From positions 496,001-560,000 of the forward strand of contig NZ_JFKA01000001.1 in the NCBI RefSeq assembly GCF_002115755.1: a stretch of DNA of 64,000 bases, in the 5' to 3' direction. The notes beneath the pieces are model-generated. The model made no database searches, was not told where the DNA came from, and saw only the letters and a program-made list of their open reading frames with translations. Below, one piece after another: positions 54,968-64,000 of this stretch. The translations under genes and the position numbers were made by a program. Source of the stretch: Thalassospira mesophila. Lineage in GTDB: Bacteria > Pseudomonadota > Alphaproteobacteria > Rhodospirillales > Thalassospiraceae. Position 1 is the stretch's first letter. Each line of letters opens with the position of its first letter.

Positions 54968-55714
54968 ATGTCCGCCCCCCGCAATCCTGTTGTTGTTATT
55001 CCGGCCCGTATGGCATCCACCCGATTGCCCAACAAGCCGCTGGCCGAGATTCACGGCGAAGCGATGATTGTGCATGTCTGGCGTCGCGCGGTCGAAGCCG
55101 AGATTGGCCCCGTGATTGTGGCCTGTGCTGAACAGGAAATTGCCGATGCCATCACCCATGCCGGTGGTATCGCCGTTTTAACCGATCCCGACCTGCCCAG
55201 CGGCTCAGACCGGGTGCATCAGGCGCTTGGCAGTTTTGATCCGCTTAAAAAGCATGACGCGGTGGTAAATGTGCAGGGCGATTTGCCCACCATCAGTGCG
55301 GATGATATTCGGGCTGTTTTTAACCCGCTGTCTGATCCTGCTGTCGATATTGCCACCCTGGCGGCGGTTATTCGCCGCGACGAAGAACGCAATAATCCCA
55401 ACGTGGTCAAGGCTGTGGCGGCATTCGGCAATTTACGGGTGGCGCGCGCGCTTTATTTCACCCGCGCAACCGCACCGCATGGCGATGGGCCGCTTTATCA
55501 CCATATCGGGCTGTACACCTATCGCCGTGCCGCGCTGGACCGCTTTGTCAGCCTGCCGCCCGCCGAACTGGAAATGCGCGAACGGCTGGAACAGTTACGG
55601 GCCCTTGAAAACGGTATGGTGATTGCGGTGGCACTGGTCGATGGTGTGCCGTTAGGCGTTGATACCCCCGAAGATCTGGAACGGGCGCGTGAAATTCTGG
55701 CAAAGCGCACCTGA
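54968..55714 (+). CDS. kdsB: 3-deoxy-manno-octulosonate cytidylyltransferase
   Basis: Activates Kdo with CTP to CMP-Kdo for lipopolysaccharide inner core synthesis. The 248 residues have the N-terminal nucleotide-binding motif [16 protein letters not shown] (about 9-24), [10 protein letters not shown] (about 76-85), NVQGDLP (about 100-106) and the later HIGLYTYR (about 181-188). GGAGAC precedes the ATG at 54968. Length is typical. It is followed by pheA 274 bp downstream with a poorly paired hairpin between. Confidence 0.96.
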   Translation: MSAPRNPVVVIPARMASTRLPNKPLAEIHGEAMIVHVWRRAVEAEIGPVIVACAEQEIADAITHAGGIAVLTDPDLPSGSDRVHQALGSFDPLKKHDAVVNVQGDLPTISADDIRAVFNPLSDPAVDIATLAAVIRRDEERNNPNVVKAVAAFGNLRVARALYFTRATAPHGDGPLYHHIGLYTYRRAALDRFVSLPPAELEMRERLEQLRALENGMVIAVALVDGVPLGVDTPEDLERAREILAKRT

Positions 55715-55988
55715 TTGCAACGCCGGGCAAACCCGTAAATGAACACACGGGCAGGGCAATGTTTTGCCTGTGGGTGTTACGTGGTTGTTAATTGGCATCT
55801 TGGCGGGGTCTGGTGTTGATAAGAAAAAGCGGCTCGGGCGGGCAAAAAAAATCGATGGTTTTATCCCGGTGCCAATTGTCGCTATAACAAAATGGCTTGT
55901 CGTTATGGGCAGGATGGCCCTGCCACGGGGCGTTATACTTAATTCTATGTGTTAAGGGCTGCGGCCCTGATTGAACGGGAATGATCCA

Positions 55989-56849
55989 ATGACCGACCAA
56001 ATGCGAATTGCTTTTCAGGGGATGCACGGTGCCTATTCCGATCAGGCGGCACGGCGGGCGTTTCCGGGCGCGGTAACCGTACCTTGCCCGACCTTTGAAG
56101 GCGCATTTGGGGCGTTGCGGGACGGCGAAGTCGATCTGGCGGTTATTCCGATTGATAATACTTTGGCGGGCCGGGTCGCCGATGTGCATCACCTGTTGCC
56201 CGATTCGGGCGTGCATATCATTGGTGAAACCTTTCTGCGCATCAATCATGCGCTTTTGGGCGTCAAAGGTACGCAAATTTCCGATATTCGCGAAATTCGC
56301 AGCCATGTTCACGCGCTTGGCCAATGTCGCAAAATTCGCAAGGAACTGGGTGTTCCCGCTGTTGTCGGCTCTGATACCGCGGGCTGTGCCAAGGAAGTTG
56401 CCGATCTGGGTGATAAATCCATCGCCGCCATTGCCCCGGTGCTGGCGGCCGAAATTTACGGGCTGGATGTGTTGCGCACCGATGTCGAAGACGCGGCCCA
56501 TAACACCACCCGGTTCATTATTTTATCGCGCGAAGCCAAAACCGCACCCGATAACGGCAGCCCGGTTGTGACCAGCTTTGTGTTCCGGGTGCGCAACGTG
56601 GCCGCCGCCCTTTACAAGGCGCTGGGCGGCTTTGCCACCAACGGCATTAACATGACCAAGCTCGAAAGCTATATGGTTGAAGGGCATTTCACCGCGACCC
56701 AGTTTTTCGCCGAGGTGGAAGCCCATCCCGACCAGCTTGGCCTGCGTCATGCGCTGGAAGAATTGCAGTTCTTTTCGCACGAGGTTCTGATTTTGGGGGT
56801 TTACCCCGCCCATCCGTTTCGCCGCGACAATGTTTTGCCCGCTGAATAA
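55989..56849 (+). CDS. pheA: Prephenate dehydratase
   Basis: Converts prephenate to phenylpyruvate in phenylalanine synthesis. The 286 residues consist of a dehydratase domain with the catalytic NTTRF (172-176) and a C-terminal ACT domain (about 195-275) with NMTKLESYM, the phenylalanine-binding segment where most enzymes have ESRP. It is monofunctional, without a chorismate mutase domain, as in other alphaproteobacteria. The ATG at 55989 follows CGGGAA; an in-frame TTG at 55971 is an alternative. Confidence 0.95.
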   Translation: MTDQMRIAFQGMHGAYSDQAARRAFPGAVTVPCPTFEGAFGALRDGEVDLAVIPIDNTLAGRVADVHHLLPDSGVHIIGETFLRINHALLGVKGTQISDIREIRSHVHALGQCRKIRKELGVPAVVGSDTAGCAKEVADLGDKSIAAIAPVLAAEIYGLDVLRTDVEDAAHNTTRFIILSREAKTAPDNGSPVVTSFVFRVRNVAAALYKALGGFATNGINMTKLESYMVEGHFTATQFFAEVEAHPDQLGLRHALEELQFFSHEVLILGVYPAHPFRRDNVLPAE

Positions 56850-56866
56850 ATATCTGCCAGATCAAA

Positions 56867-56904
56867 AAAACGGGCCGTCACATTAATTTGTGACGGCCCG
56901 TTTT
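56867..56904. terminator. bidirectional intrinsic terminator
   Basis: A perfect 15-bp stem (AAAACGGGCCGTCAC and its complement) with an 8-nt loop and A/T runs on both sides, between pheA and the convergent chemoreceptor gene. Confidence 0.92.
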
Positions 56905-56967
56905 GCGTCGTGGTTTTAGTTCTGGTTCGGATCTGCGTTTGCCAGTCTGGCGCGCAGAACCCGAAAA

Positions 56968-58638
56968 TCAGGCGTCGGCCTGTTTGCCGAGATCCTTGGC
57001 AAAGCGGCCAATAATCTGGTTTAGTTCGGCGGATCGTTGGGAAAGTTCCTGTGCGGCTGCCTTGATCTGTTCTGCATCACCGGTTGTTCCCTGGGCGTCG
57101 CGCATGGTCTGATCCGACGTGTCGGAAATCTGTTTGACGCCGCTGGCACTGCGGTGCGCATTCCCGGCAATTTCGCGGGTGGCGGCACCTTGTTCTTCGA
57201 TGGCGCTGGCGATGGTGGTGGAAACCTCGCGCAGGATACCGATGGTGTCAGATACCCGGCTGATGCCGCTGACCGCGCGGTTGGTGCCATCGACAACCGA
57301 ATTGATCTGGTTGGCAATTTCCTCGGTGGCACGCGCGGTTTGGGTGGCCAGGTTTTTAACCTCGCTGGCGACCACGGCAAAGCCTTTGCCTGCATCTCCG
57401 GCACGGGCGGCTTCGATGGTGGCGTTCAGGGCCAAAAGGTTGGTCTGACCGGCAATATCGTTAATCAGGTTGACGATTTCCTGAATTTTATCCACCGATT
57501 GCGACAGCCCGCCGACATCGTTGCGCGCATTGTTGCTTTCATCGGTCGCCTGAATCACGGTTTGCGCCATCTGGTCGATCTGGCCGCTGATTTCATGGAT
57601 CGACGATGAAAGTTCTTCGGTGGCGGCGGCAACAGCATCGACATTGGCCGATACGTCCCCGGCGGTGGCCGCAACTTCCCGGCTATGAACCAGAATGCCA
57701 CTGGCATTACGGGCCATATTTTCCGAAAGTTTAAGCGATTTGCCAGCCGAACCATCAACCGCATGGGCGATTGAGCCAACTTCGCTTTCCAGTTTGACGG
57801 CAATATCGCGAATGTGACTGCGTCGTGCCTGTTCGGCCTGCTGTTTCTGGTTCAGGGCGTCGGTTTCAAGTTTTTTGGCCGATGCCGACGAATCGCGCAA
57901 CGCCAGAACGCCTTCTGCCATATCGGCAATTTCAACGAATCGCGAGTCGGTATCGACATCGGCATCATAATTGCCATCGGCAATGGTGCTGATATTGCGG
58001 CTCAAACCAACGATGCTGCGCGCAATCTGCTTGCTGACAATCCATGAAAGAGTGCCGGCAACAATAATTGCAGCCAGCGATATCAAGCCGAGCTGCCACA
58101 AGACCGACTGGAACTGTTTGGCAACGTCATCCATATAAACACCGGTGCCAAGTGCCCATTTCCATTGGGGAATCGGGCGTACATAGGCGGCCTTTTCAAT
58201 CAGGCGGTCGCCTTCGCCAGGCTTTTTGGTGTCATAGGTGATCACCCCGCCGCCCGATTTCGCTGTGCTGACAATCATTTTGCGCACGCTGCTGTCGGGT
58301 TTGCATTGCCCTTCATCTTCCGGGCTAAGCGGGTCAAGCACCATGCAATGGCTGAAATCTGAGATATAAACGTAATTGCCCGACGCAAAGCGATATTCAC
58401 GCAACAAAGCCAAAACCTGTGCCTTGGCCGTTGCTTCGTCAAGATCGCCTGCTTTGACCTTATTGACATACTGATCAATGATTTTGACAGCGCCTTCGGT
58501 CAGGTGGCTGATTTCGTTATATTTTTCCGTGCGGATACTGTTTTGATAACTAAAGGCAACCGTGGTGACGATGGCAATTAGTGTAATCAGGCATATCGCC
58601 GGAATGGCGAAAATACCGGTCATGACGCGAAAGCGCAT
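56968..58638 (-). CDS. Methyl-accepting chemotaxis protein with single Cache sensor
   Basis: Chemoreceptor of 556 residues. A membrane helix (about 6-28), a periplasmic sCache-type sensor (about 40-185, with [16 protein letters not shown] and [11 protein letters not shown]), a second helix (about 188-208), a HAMP domain, and a cytoplasmic signalling domain follow in order. The conserved tip is [20 protein letters not shown] (about 390-409). No pentapeptide CheR tether is seen. The ATG at 58638 has GGGGG twelve bases upstream. The two extra-membrane cysteines near residues 83 and 95 may form a disulfide. The ligand is unknown; related sCache sensors bind small carboxylates. Confidence 0.93.
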   Translation of the reverse strand: MRFRVMTGIFAIPAICLITLIAIVTTVAFSYQNSIRTEKYNEISHLTEGAVKIIDQYVNKVKAGDLDEATAKAQVLALLREYRFASGNYVYISDFSHCMVLDPLSPEDEGQCKPDSSVRKMIVSTAKSGGGVITYDTKKPGEGDRLIEKAAYVRPIPQWKWALGTGVYMDDVAKQFQSVLWQLGLISLAAIIVAGTLSWIVSKQIARSIVGLSRNISTIADGNYDADVDTDSRFVEIADMAEGVLALRDSSASAKKLETDALNQKQQAEQARRSHIRDIAVKLESEVGSIAHAVDGSAGKSLKLSENMARNASGILVHSREVAATAGDVSANVDAVAAATEELSSSIHEISGQIDQMAQTVIQATDESNNARNDVGGLSQSVDKIQEIVNLINDIAGQTNLLALNATIEAARAGDAGKGFAVVASEVKNLATQTARATEEIANQINSVVDGTNRAVSGISRVSDTIGILREVSTTIASAIEEQGAATREIAGNAHRSASGVKQISDTSDQTMRDAQGTTGDAEQIKAAAQELSQRSAELNQIIGRFAKDLGKQADA

Positions 58639-59017
58639 GGCATTTGCCCCCTGCAAATGAAATAGGCTTACTGGAATAATTCAAAAGGAGAAGTTCGTCC
58701 ATTATAGATCGTCGCAGGGTTGTTCATGTGCTTTTGCCGCATGGCTGCCCGGCGTCCAGATAATTTGACAACCCTCCAACATATCTGTATCAACCGGGTC
58801 ATTCCTTCGCTTGTAGGGCAGATAGTGCTGTCAGGAACTGTGTAGATAGGCGGGGGCAGGCATGACGTGATGACGTCATCGCCTCATCATTGCCTTCTCA
58901 TGCAGGGTCCGTGGCTGCGGTATATCGCCGAGCACCGGGAAGCTTGCGTTCGGGCAGGCTTGTTTTTTTTCAGGCGTGAACATGACGCCACCGGTGTTTT
59001 GAAGGACTTTACCTTTT
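58639..59017. promoter_or_regulatory. divergent promoter region of chemoreceptor and DEAD-box helicase
   Basis: 379 bp without a supported gene. It holds the perfect 12-bp palindrome GATGACGTCATC at 58869-58880, about 138 bp before the helicase start. The long leader would fit a cold-shock-type regulated helicase, but that is inference. Confidence 0.4.
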
Positions 59018-60898
59018 ATGACGAATTTTGAAGGGCTCAACCTTATTGAGCCTCTGCTGCGCAATGTCGAAGCTTCAGGTTATACTGCCCCGACGGAAAT
59101 CCAGTCCGCAACCATTCCGGCTTTGCTGGAAGGTAAGGATCTGATGGGTATTTCCCAGACGGGTGGCGGTAAAACCGCAGCATTCTGCTTGCCCCTTATT
59201 CAGCGTTTGGCTGAAAATCCGAAACGTCCTGCCCCTGGTCAGCCGCGTGCCCTTATTCTGGCACCGACCCGCGAACTGGCAAACCAGATCGGCCAGTGCC
59301 TGCGCGATTTCAAAAAAGGCATTCGCCTGTTTTCAACTGTTGTCTACGGTGGTTCACCGATGGGCCCGCAGATTCAGGAACTGCGTCGTGGTTGTGATAT
59401 TCTTGTCGCAACGCCGGGCCGCCTGCTTGACCATATGTCACGCAACACGGTTCGTTTTGACGATGTTGAAGTCTTCGTTCTTGATGAAGCCGACCGTATG
59501 CTTGATATGGGCTTCTCCGAAGATGTTCTGACTGTTGCTGAATTGCTGCCTTACAAACATCAGACCGTTATGTTTTCGGCAACCATGCCTGATGCCGTCC
59601 GTCATTTGACCGACCGTCTGTTGCGCGATCCGATCAAGGTTCAGACAGCACCGCAGGCCAGTGTGACCGAACGTGTGACCCAGCGTGGCATGTTTGTGAC
59701 CCGCCAGAACAAAACCGCTTTGCTGTTGCAGCTTCTCAAGCGCGAAGGCAGCGACCGGGTTCTGGTTTTCACCAAAACCAAACTTGATGCCGACGAACTG
59801 GCTTTCCAGCTTCAGGATGCCGGTGTGCAGTCTGACGCCATTCATGGCGACAAACAGCAGCGCATCCGTCAGAAGATCCTGCGCAATTTCCGCGATGGCC
59901 GTTTCCCGGTTCTGGTTGCAACCGACGTTGCTGCCCGTGGTATCGACGTTCCCGGTATTTCGCATGTCGTAAACTACGACCTGCCGACCGACCCGGAAAA
60001 CTATGTCCACCGTATCGGCCGTACCGGTCGTGGTGGTGCAGATGGCATTGCGATTTCGTTCTGCGAACCGCGTGATGTCCGTCATCTTCGCAATATCGAA
60101 CGCACCATCCGTCAGGATGTCACCATCGATGAAGATCACGAATTCCACGTTTCACCCCCGGCAGCACGCCGTGGCGGTGCCGCTGGTGGCCGTGAAGATC
60201 GTAATGGCGGCGGCGCAGGTCGTGGTCGTGGCGGTTATGCCGGTCGTGGCGGTAATGGTGGCGGCGCTGGCGCCGGTGCTGGTCGCGGCGGTTATGCCGG
60301 TCGTGGTGGTAATGGCGGCGGCGGTGGCTTTGGCGGCCGCAGCGAAGGCGAAGGTGGCCGTCGTTTTGCCCGTGGCAATGATCAGGGTGGCGGTTTCGCA
60401 CGCCGTGATGAAGGTGCAGTTGCCAATGACCGTGGTGGCGATTTCGCCGCACGCAAGCCGCGTTTTGAAGGTGAAGATCGTGGTGGCAACCGCGGTGGTT
60501 TTGCCGGTCGTCCGAACCGTGACCGTTTTGCCCCCCGTGGTGGCGAACGTGATGGTGGTTATGCACCGCGTGGTGATCGCGCTGAACGTGGCGAACGCCC
60601 GGTTCAGGCTGATCGTCCCGCACGCAGTGATCGTTCGGATCGTGGTGATCGCAATGATCGTCCGTCTTCGTTCCGGGGCCGTGATGATCGTAACGACCGT
60701 GGTTCAGACCGCAATGACCGCGCCCCGCGTGAAGATCGTGCAGCAGCCGGTGCTGGTACTGGCGAGCGTCGTTTTGCTGGCAAGCCGCGTGACGCAGGTC
60801 GTACCGAAGGCTTTAAATTCCGCGAAGGCGGCGATCGTCCGCGCAGTCAGGGCGGTGCCCGCACGGGTCAGGCTGGCCTGAAGCGTCGTTCGGCTTAA
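59018..60898 (+). CDS. DEAD-box RNA helicase with long Arg/Gly-rich tail (RhlE/DeaD-like)
   Basis: ATP-dependent RNA helicase, 626 residues. The Q motif (near TEIQ, 27-30), Walker A SQTGGGKT (46-53), PTREL (83-87), DEAD (156-159), SAT (187-189) and HRIGRTGR (about 331-338) are all present, so the core ends near residue 380. The rest, about 245 residues, is a repetitive tail rich in Gly, Arg and Asp, with repeated YAGRGGNGGG blocks and later RSDRGDRNDR-like runs, typical of RNA-binding RGG regions. Codon use is more uniform, with a high share of CGT and GGT, suggesting strong expression. AAGGA lies before the ATG at long spacing. Confidence 0.93.
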   Translation: MTNFEGLNLIEPLLRNVEASGYTAPTEIQSATIPALLEGKDLMGISQTGGGKTAAFCLPLIQRLAENPKRPAPGQPRALILAPTRELANQIGQCLRDFKKGIRLFSTVVYGGSPMGPQIQELRRGCDILVATPGRLLDHMSRNTVRFDDVEVFVLDEADRMLDMGFSEDVLTVAELLPYKHQTVMFSATMPDAVRHLTDRLLRDPIKVQTAPQASVTERVTQRGMFVTRQNKTALLLQLLKREGSDRVLVFTKTKLDADELAFQLQDAGVQSDAIHGDKQQRIRQKILRNFRDGRFPVLVATDVAARGIDVPGISHVVNYDLPTDPENYVHRIGRTGRGGADGIAISFCEPRDVRHLRNIERTIRQDVTIDEDHEFHVSPPAARRGGAAGGREDRNGGGAGRGRGGYAGRGGNGGGAGAGAGRGGYAGRGGNGGGGGFGGRSEGEGGRRFARGNDQGGGFARRDEGAVANDRGGDFAARKPRFEGEDRGGNRGGFAGRPNRDRFAPRGGERDGGYAPRGDRAERGERPVQADRPARSDRSDRGDRNDRPSSFRGRDDRNDRGSDRNDRAPREDRAAAGAGTGERRFAGKPRDAGRTEGFKFREGGDRPRSQGGARTGQAGLKRRSA

Positions 60899-60926
60899 TT
60901 GCCAACCGATTGATTTGACTTTGCTA

Positions 60927-60970
60927 AACAGGCGGCGAACCCTCACAGGTTCGCCGCCTGTTGCTTTTCC
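60927..60970 (+). terminator. intrinsic terminator after the helicase gene
   Basis: AACAGGCGGCGAACC and its complement form a perfect 15-bp stem with a 6-nt loop, followed by TGCTTTT. Confidence 0.87.
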
Positions 60971-61557
60971 GGCTGCCAATATACCAGTCGTCAAGGCGTT
61001 CCATCATTAACCGTGCCCTCAAGACTGCAAGGCATCACGCCAGCACCATTCGCCTGCGATGGTAATATGCCCGAATACCGGTTGGTCTGGCCGGGAACGT
61101 CGGCATTTCAAAGTGGGTAATTCAATTAAAACACGGCGCAACATTCCGGCCCCCATTTATTTTGAATGGCCTTTTTCTGTTGTTTGATGGCGCCTTGTTG
61201 AAGACCATGAATTTTCTGGTTTTCCTTGTTGTGCCTTGTCTTAACAAAATTCGTATTCAGCTGTTGAAAATTTCAAAGATGCTTGCTCAATATTTGAATT
61301 TGTACATAAGAGTTAAATAATGTTTGGTTTTATTTGTGGATAGGGTCTGTTTGACTCCGCTTAAAACACCCTCCCAAACATCGTCTTGGGACTCCATTTG
61401 ATTTGTGGTAATGTTCTTGCGGGTCAGACTGCGAATTTTCTGGCGACCATATGAAAGATGACCAGTGCCGTACGGGCAAATTGCCTGCTGGTCTTTGTCT
61501 GTTTTGGGTGTTTCTTTTAAAAGCAGTCTGGCATTTTACAGGAGCGGGGGATCGAAC
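60971..61557. other. gene-free spacer, A+T-rich toward its right side
   Basis: About 590 bp. No supported gene on either strand. The part around 61190-61350 is A+T-rich and contains runs such as AAAATTC and TTTATTTG. A frame in phase with the following gene extends to 61465 without signal-peptide sense. Promoter elements for the solute-binding protein gene should lie here. Confidence 0.4.
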
Positions 61558-62403
61558 ATGGTCTCAAGCCTTTATTTGGCGGCGTTCGAACGGGTCAGTC
61601 CCTGTATGGCGGGGACTTGTGCCCTGTTATTGCTATTATTAACCGGATCAGCCACGTCTTTGCACGCGGCGGATGCTGATGCCACTTGTCAGCGATTGCT
61701 GGTATCGGGAAACCCCGATTATCCTCCGTATTTATGGCCCAATCCCGATAATCCGGCAGAACTGATCGGGGCAAATGCGCAATTTATCATCGAGGTTGGC
61801 AAGGAAGCCGGCATTGCCATTTCGGTGGTCAATGATGGTCCATGGGGGCGGGTACAGGAAGAAATGCGGCGCGGTCATCTCGACCTTATCGCCGGGGCAT
61901 TTTTTACCCCGCAACGCACCCTTTATATGGATTATTTGCAGCCGGCCTTTCAGGGCACGCGCACCAAGGTGTGGACGCGCAATAATTTCCCGCGCGATAT
62001 TACCCGTTGGCAGGATCTGATCGGGCTGGAGGGGGTGACAGTTATCAATAACAGCTTTGGTACGAAATTTGACAGCTTCGCCCAGGATAAACTCACCCTG
62101 CGCGAAAGCCCGACTTTGGCGCAAAGCTTGCGTCTGGTTGAATTGGGGCGGGCGGATTATCTGGTCTATGAAGATTTTCCTGCCGCGGCCTTTATTGCCA
62201 AAAACAATTTAAGCGAAATTGTTGCCAGCCCGGTCGATATCAGTTCCGAAGACCTGTTTATTACCATGTCACGCAGTTCGCCCTGTAACACCGAAACCCT
62301 GCGTGTGCGCCTGTCCGCCGCCATTCGCAAACTGGTCGATGATGGCTTGATGAAAAAATTGCTGGCCAGCAATATCGAGCAATGGGGCCGGTTAACCAAC
62401 TGA
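61558..62403 (+). CDS. Periplasmic solute-binding protein, family 3 type
   Basis: 281 residues. The export signal has a hydrophobic run (LLLLLLTGSATSLHAADA) with cleavage near residue 36. The mature part has the family-3 pattern: VSGNPDYPPYLW at the start, GPWGRVQEEMRRGHLDLIAGAFFTPQR in the middle (given only as a region, about 97-123) and a closing helix. Two cysteines (near 41 and 243) may pair. Family-3 proteins bind amino acids or other small solutes for ABC import or signalling. No permease or ATPase gene is adjacent, so it may be a stand-alone binding protein. GGAGCGGGGG precedes the ATG. A terminator follows. Confidence 0.85.
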   Translation: MVSSLYLAAFERVSPCMAGTCALLLLLLTGSATSLHAADADATCQRLLVSGNPDYPPYLWPNPDNPAELIGANAQFIIEVGKEAGIAISVVNDGPWGRVQEEMRRGHLDLIAGAFFTPQRTLYMDYLQPAFQGTRTKVWTRNNFPRDITRWQDLIGLEGVTVINNSFGTKFDSFAQDKLTLRESPTLAQSLRLVELGRADYLVYEDFPAAAFIAKNNLSEIVASPVDISSEDLFITMSRSSPCNTETLRVRLSAAIRKLVDDGLMKKLLASNIEQWGRLTN

Positions 62404-62429
62404 GACCCGAATTTTCACCTTTTGTGTGC

Positions 62430-62457
62430 AGGCGGCTTTTACGGGCCGCCTTTTTTA
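62430..62457 (+). terminator. intrinsic terminator after the solute-binding protein gene
   Basis: AGGCGGC and GCCGCCT form a 7-bp stem with an 8-nt loop, followed by six T. Confidence 0.82.
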
Positions 62458-62740
62458 TGATGCAGTAATGCTTGGGCGTTGGGGCGCGCGCGAATGTTTG
62501 GTGGGCATTGCGCATTTGTGATGCGCAAGTGGCGCGGAACCGTCATGGCCATTGAAATTATTATGAGCAGGATGCCTGCGGGGAAATACGTAGGTCATCA
62601 ATCGGCCTGGCGGGCCTCGCGGTGCGAAAGGGGCGAATTTGTGCCTTTGCAGTTGTTTTTACGACACATTCCATATTAACTTCGGCCCTTAACAAAATTA
62701 AGTTACCAAAAACACACCCGTTCTGGGAGGAACGAACATC

Positions 62741-63763
62741 ATGAACTTTCTCAAAAGCCTGCCCGCGCTGGTTGTTGGCGCGGCTCTGGCCCTGAGTGCC
62801 AGTGCCCATGCCGCCGATTACAAAGGCGAATACAAGGTGTCGACCGTTCTGGGCAAACCGTTCCCGTGGGGGGAAGCTGCCGAAAAATGGGCGGCACTGG
62901 TGTCCGAGCGCACCGATGGCCGCATTAACATGAAGGTCTATCCCAATGCGCAGCTGGTGGCTGGCGATCAGACCAAAGAATTCACCGCCATGCGCCAGGG
63001 CATTATCGATATGGCCGTTGGCTCGACCATTAACTGGTCGCCACAGGTCAAGGAACTTAACCTGTTTTCGCTGCCGTTTCTGATGCCTGATTTCGCCTCG
63101 ATGGATGCCCTGACTCAGGGCCCGGTTGGCGAGAAAATTTTTGATGCGATCCGCAAACAGGGGATCGAGCCGATTGGCTGGGCCGAAAACGGTTTCCGTG
63201 AAGTCACCAACTCCAAACATCCGATCACCTCACCGGCCGATCTTGATGGTTTGAAAATGCGTGTTGTCGGATCCCCGCTTTATAACGATATTTTCACAGC
63301 CCTTGGCGCCAACCCGACGCAAATGAGCTGGGCCGATGCCAAACCGGCCCTGACCACCGGTGCGGTTGACGGGCAGGAAAACCCGCTGACGGTTTATGAC
63401 GTGGCGCAAATGGAAACCGCCGGGCAAACCTATGTCACCTTGTGGCATTATGTGGCTGACCCGCTGATTTTTGCTGTGAACAAACGTGTTTGGGGCTCGT
63501 TTAGCGACGACGACAAAGCGATTGTTAAAAAGGCCGCCGATGATGCCGGTGCCTATGGCATTGGTCTTGCGCGCAAGGGCATGACCGAGGATGACCAGTC
63601 CCTGATCAAGGCACTGGAAGCACGCGGTGCCAAAATCACCACCCTGACCGACGAACAGCGTCAAAAATTTGTTGATGCCACCCGCGATGTTTACAACAAG
63701 TGGAAAGACCGCATCGGTGCCGATCTGGTCGATATGGCTGAAAAATCGATTTCTGAGCGTTAA
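62741..63763 (+). CDS. TRAP transporter substrate-binding protein (DctP family)
   Basis: Periplasmic receptor of a tripartite ATP-independent uptake system, which imports small carboxylates such as C4-dicarboxylates or sugar acids with a sodium gradient. The 340 residues start with a clear signal peptide (MNFLKSLPALVVGAALAL, cleavage after AHAA). Family motifs are the conserved arginine and the segment LKMRVVGSPLYNDIFTALGA (20 residues, about 168-187) and GAVDGQENPLT (about 207-217). AGGAGG-like GGGAGG precedes the ATG. The start of the small permease gene follows 126 bp downstream, so this is the first gene of a TRAP operon cut by the window edge. The ligand is not known. Confidence 0.93.
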   Translation: MNFLKSLPALVVGAALALSASAHAADYKGEYKVSTVLGKPFPWGEAAEKWAALVSERTDGRINMKVYPNAQLVAGDQTKEFTAMRQGIIDMAVGSTINWSPQVKELNLFSLPFLMPDFASMDALTQGPVGEKIFDAIRKQGIEPIGWAENGFREVTNSKHPITSPADLDGLKMRVVGSPLYNDIFTALGANPTQMSWADAKPALTTGAVDGQENPLTVYDVAQMETAGQTYVTLWHYVADPLIFAVNKRVWGSFSDDDKAIVKKAADDAGAYGIGLARKGMTEDDQSLIKALEARGAKITTLTDEQRQKFVDATRDVYNKWKDRIGADLVDMAEKSISER

Positions 63764-63889
63764 AATTGTCGTGCCTGCAAAATATTGATCTCACGGCCTT
63801 CACAGCGGCAAATTGCCAATGTGGGGGCCGGTTTTCCGTCTTCTGCTTATTCCCGTAAAATTATGCGCTATGTTTGAAAGGTCTCGACC

Positions 63890-64000
63890 GTGTCGGATCG
63901 TGACGGAATCCCTATTGAATTTGATGCCGAACCCCATGGCACTGCGCCCTCTAAAACAGAGGGCAGCGACGCCGGTGGCCCGTGGCTGAAAATTGAAGAA
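63890..64000 (+). CDS. Start of probable TRAP transporter small permease (DctQ family), truncated by window edge
   Basis: A GTG start with AAAGG nine bases upstream opens a frame of 37 codons to the right edge (beginning VSDRDGIPIEFDAEPHG). The visible part is only an acidic cytoplasmic N-terminus, before any membrane helix. The call rests on its place directly after the TRAP receptor gene, where the small permease gene normally lies. Another gene is possible. Confidence 0.5.
   Translation, partial: MSDRDGIPIEFDAEPHGTAPSKTEGSDAGGPWLKIEE

Noticed and set aside
60003-60881. A 292-codon frame inside the helicase gene in another phase
   Set aside because: It is a by-product of the repetitive Gly/Arg codons. 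The product is low-complexity Val/Ala/Met and the helicase frame explains the sequence fully.

Overview
The window looks like ordinary chromosome of a free-living, probably marine alphaproteobacterium of the order Rhodospirillales. Gene content and order fit Thalassospira or a close relative. The signs are a large NAD-dependent glutamate dehydrogenase, a small DUF1127 protein divergent from a GcvA-type LysR gene, a kdsB-pheA pair beside a membrane-anchored cytochrome c, a TRAP uptake system and many small-molecule exporters. This is judged from protein features only; no database search was possible. No insertion sequence, prophage, integrase, CRISPR array, rRNA or plasmid function was found. 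One tRNA (Ser, anticodon GGA) is present.

Layout. 0-9.6 kb: the 3' part of NAD-glutamate dehydrogenase, HtpX protease, a large unrecognised helical-repeat protein, a Bax-inhibitor-1 family membrane protein and a secreted protein with one c-type haem site; a palindrome matching the CRP consensus lies between the last two. 9.7-15.7 kb: an acyl-CoA synthetase, then the ybbA-ybbP-like ABC genes divergent from a tesA-like esterase. 15.7-16.8 kb: 1.1 kb, partly A+T-rich, with no convincing gene. 16.8-24.2 kb: J-domain protein, FIST sensor protein, Tas-type aldo/keto reductase, pirin, ThpR, a DJ-1/PfpI protein, a fused DoxD-DoxA-like protein and tRNA-Ser. 24.5-29.0 kb: a small membrane protein, a quinone-oxidoreductase-like enzyme, a methyltransferase, DUF1127 and a LysR regulator. 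29.2-35.6 kb: a complete yejABEF oligopeptide-uptake operon followed by an orphan FliL-like secreted protein. 35.8-44.1 kb: LysE exporter, a MarR-aminopeptidase pair, glutathione transferase, uracil-DNA glycosylase-like protein, pterin dehydratase, short-chain dehydrogenase, and an EamA transporter divergent from an Lrp-type regulator. 44.3-53.7 kb: two CPA1 antiporters, a LysR-controlled cupin/aldo-keto reductase module, another EamA transporter, a DinB-LysE overlapping pair and hisN. 53.8-64 kb: cytochrome c, kdsB, pheA, a chemoreceptor, an RGG-tailed DEAD-box helicase, two solute-binding proteins and the beginning of a TRAP small permease at the right edge.

Functionally the window is a mix of housekeeping (amino-acid, LPS and envelope metabolism) and environmental-response genes: peptide and carboxylate uptake, amino-acid and metabolite export, cation/proton antiport, redox clean-up and chemotaxis. 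Regulators usually sit next to, or divergent from, the genes they probably control, and several intergenic spacers carry clean operator-like palindromes. I did not find a convincing undescribed multi-gene system. The best leads are the orphan FliL-like gene behind yejF, the CRP-like site next to an unrecognised haem-binding protein, the gene-free 15.7-16.8 kb region, and the strong hairpin in the gene-poor 36.5-37.1 kb segment.
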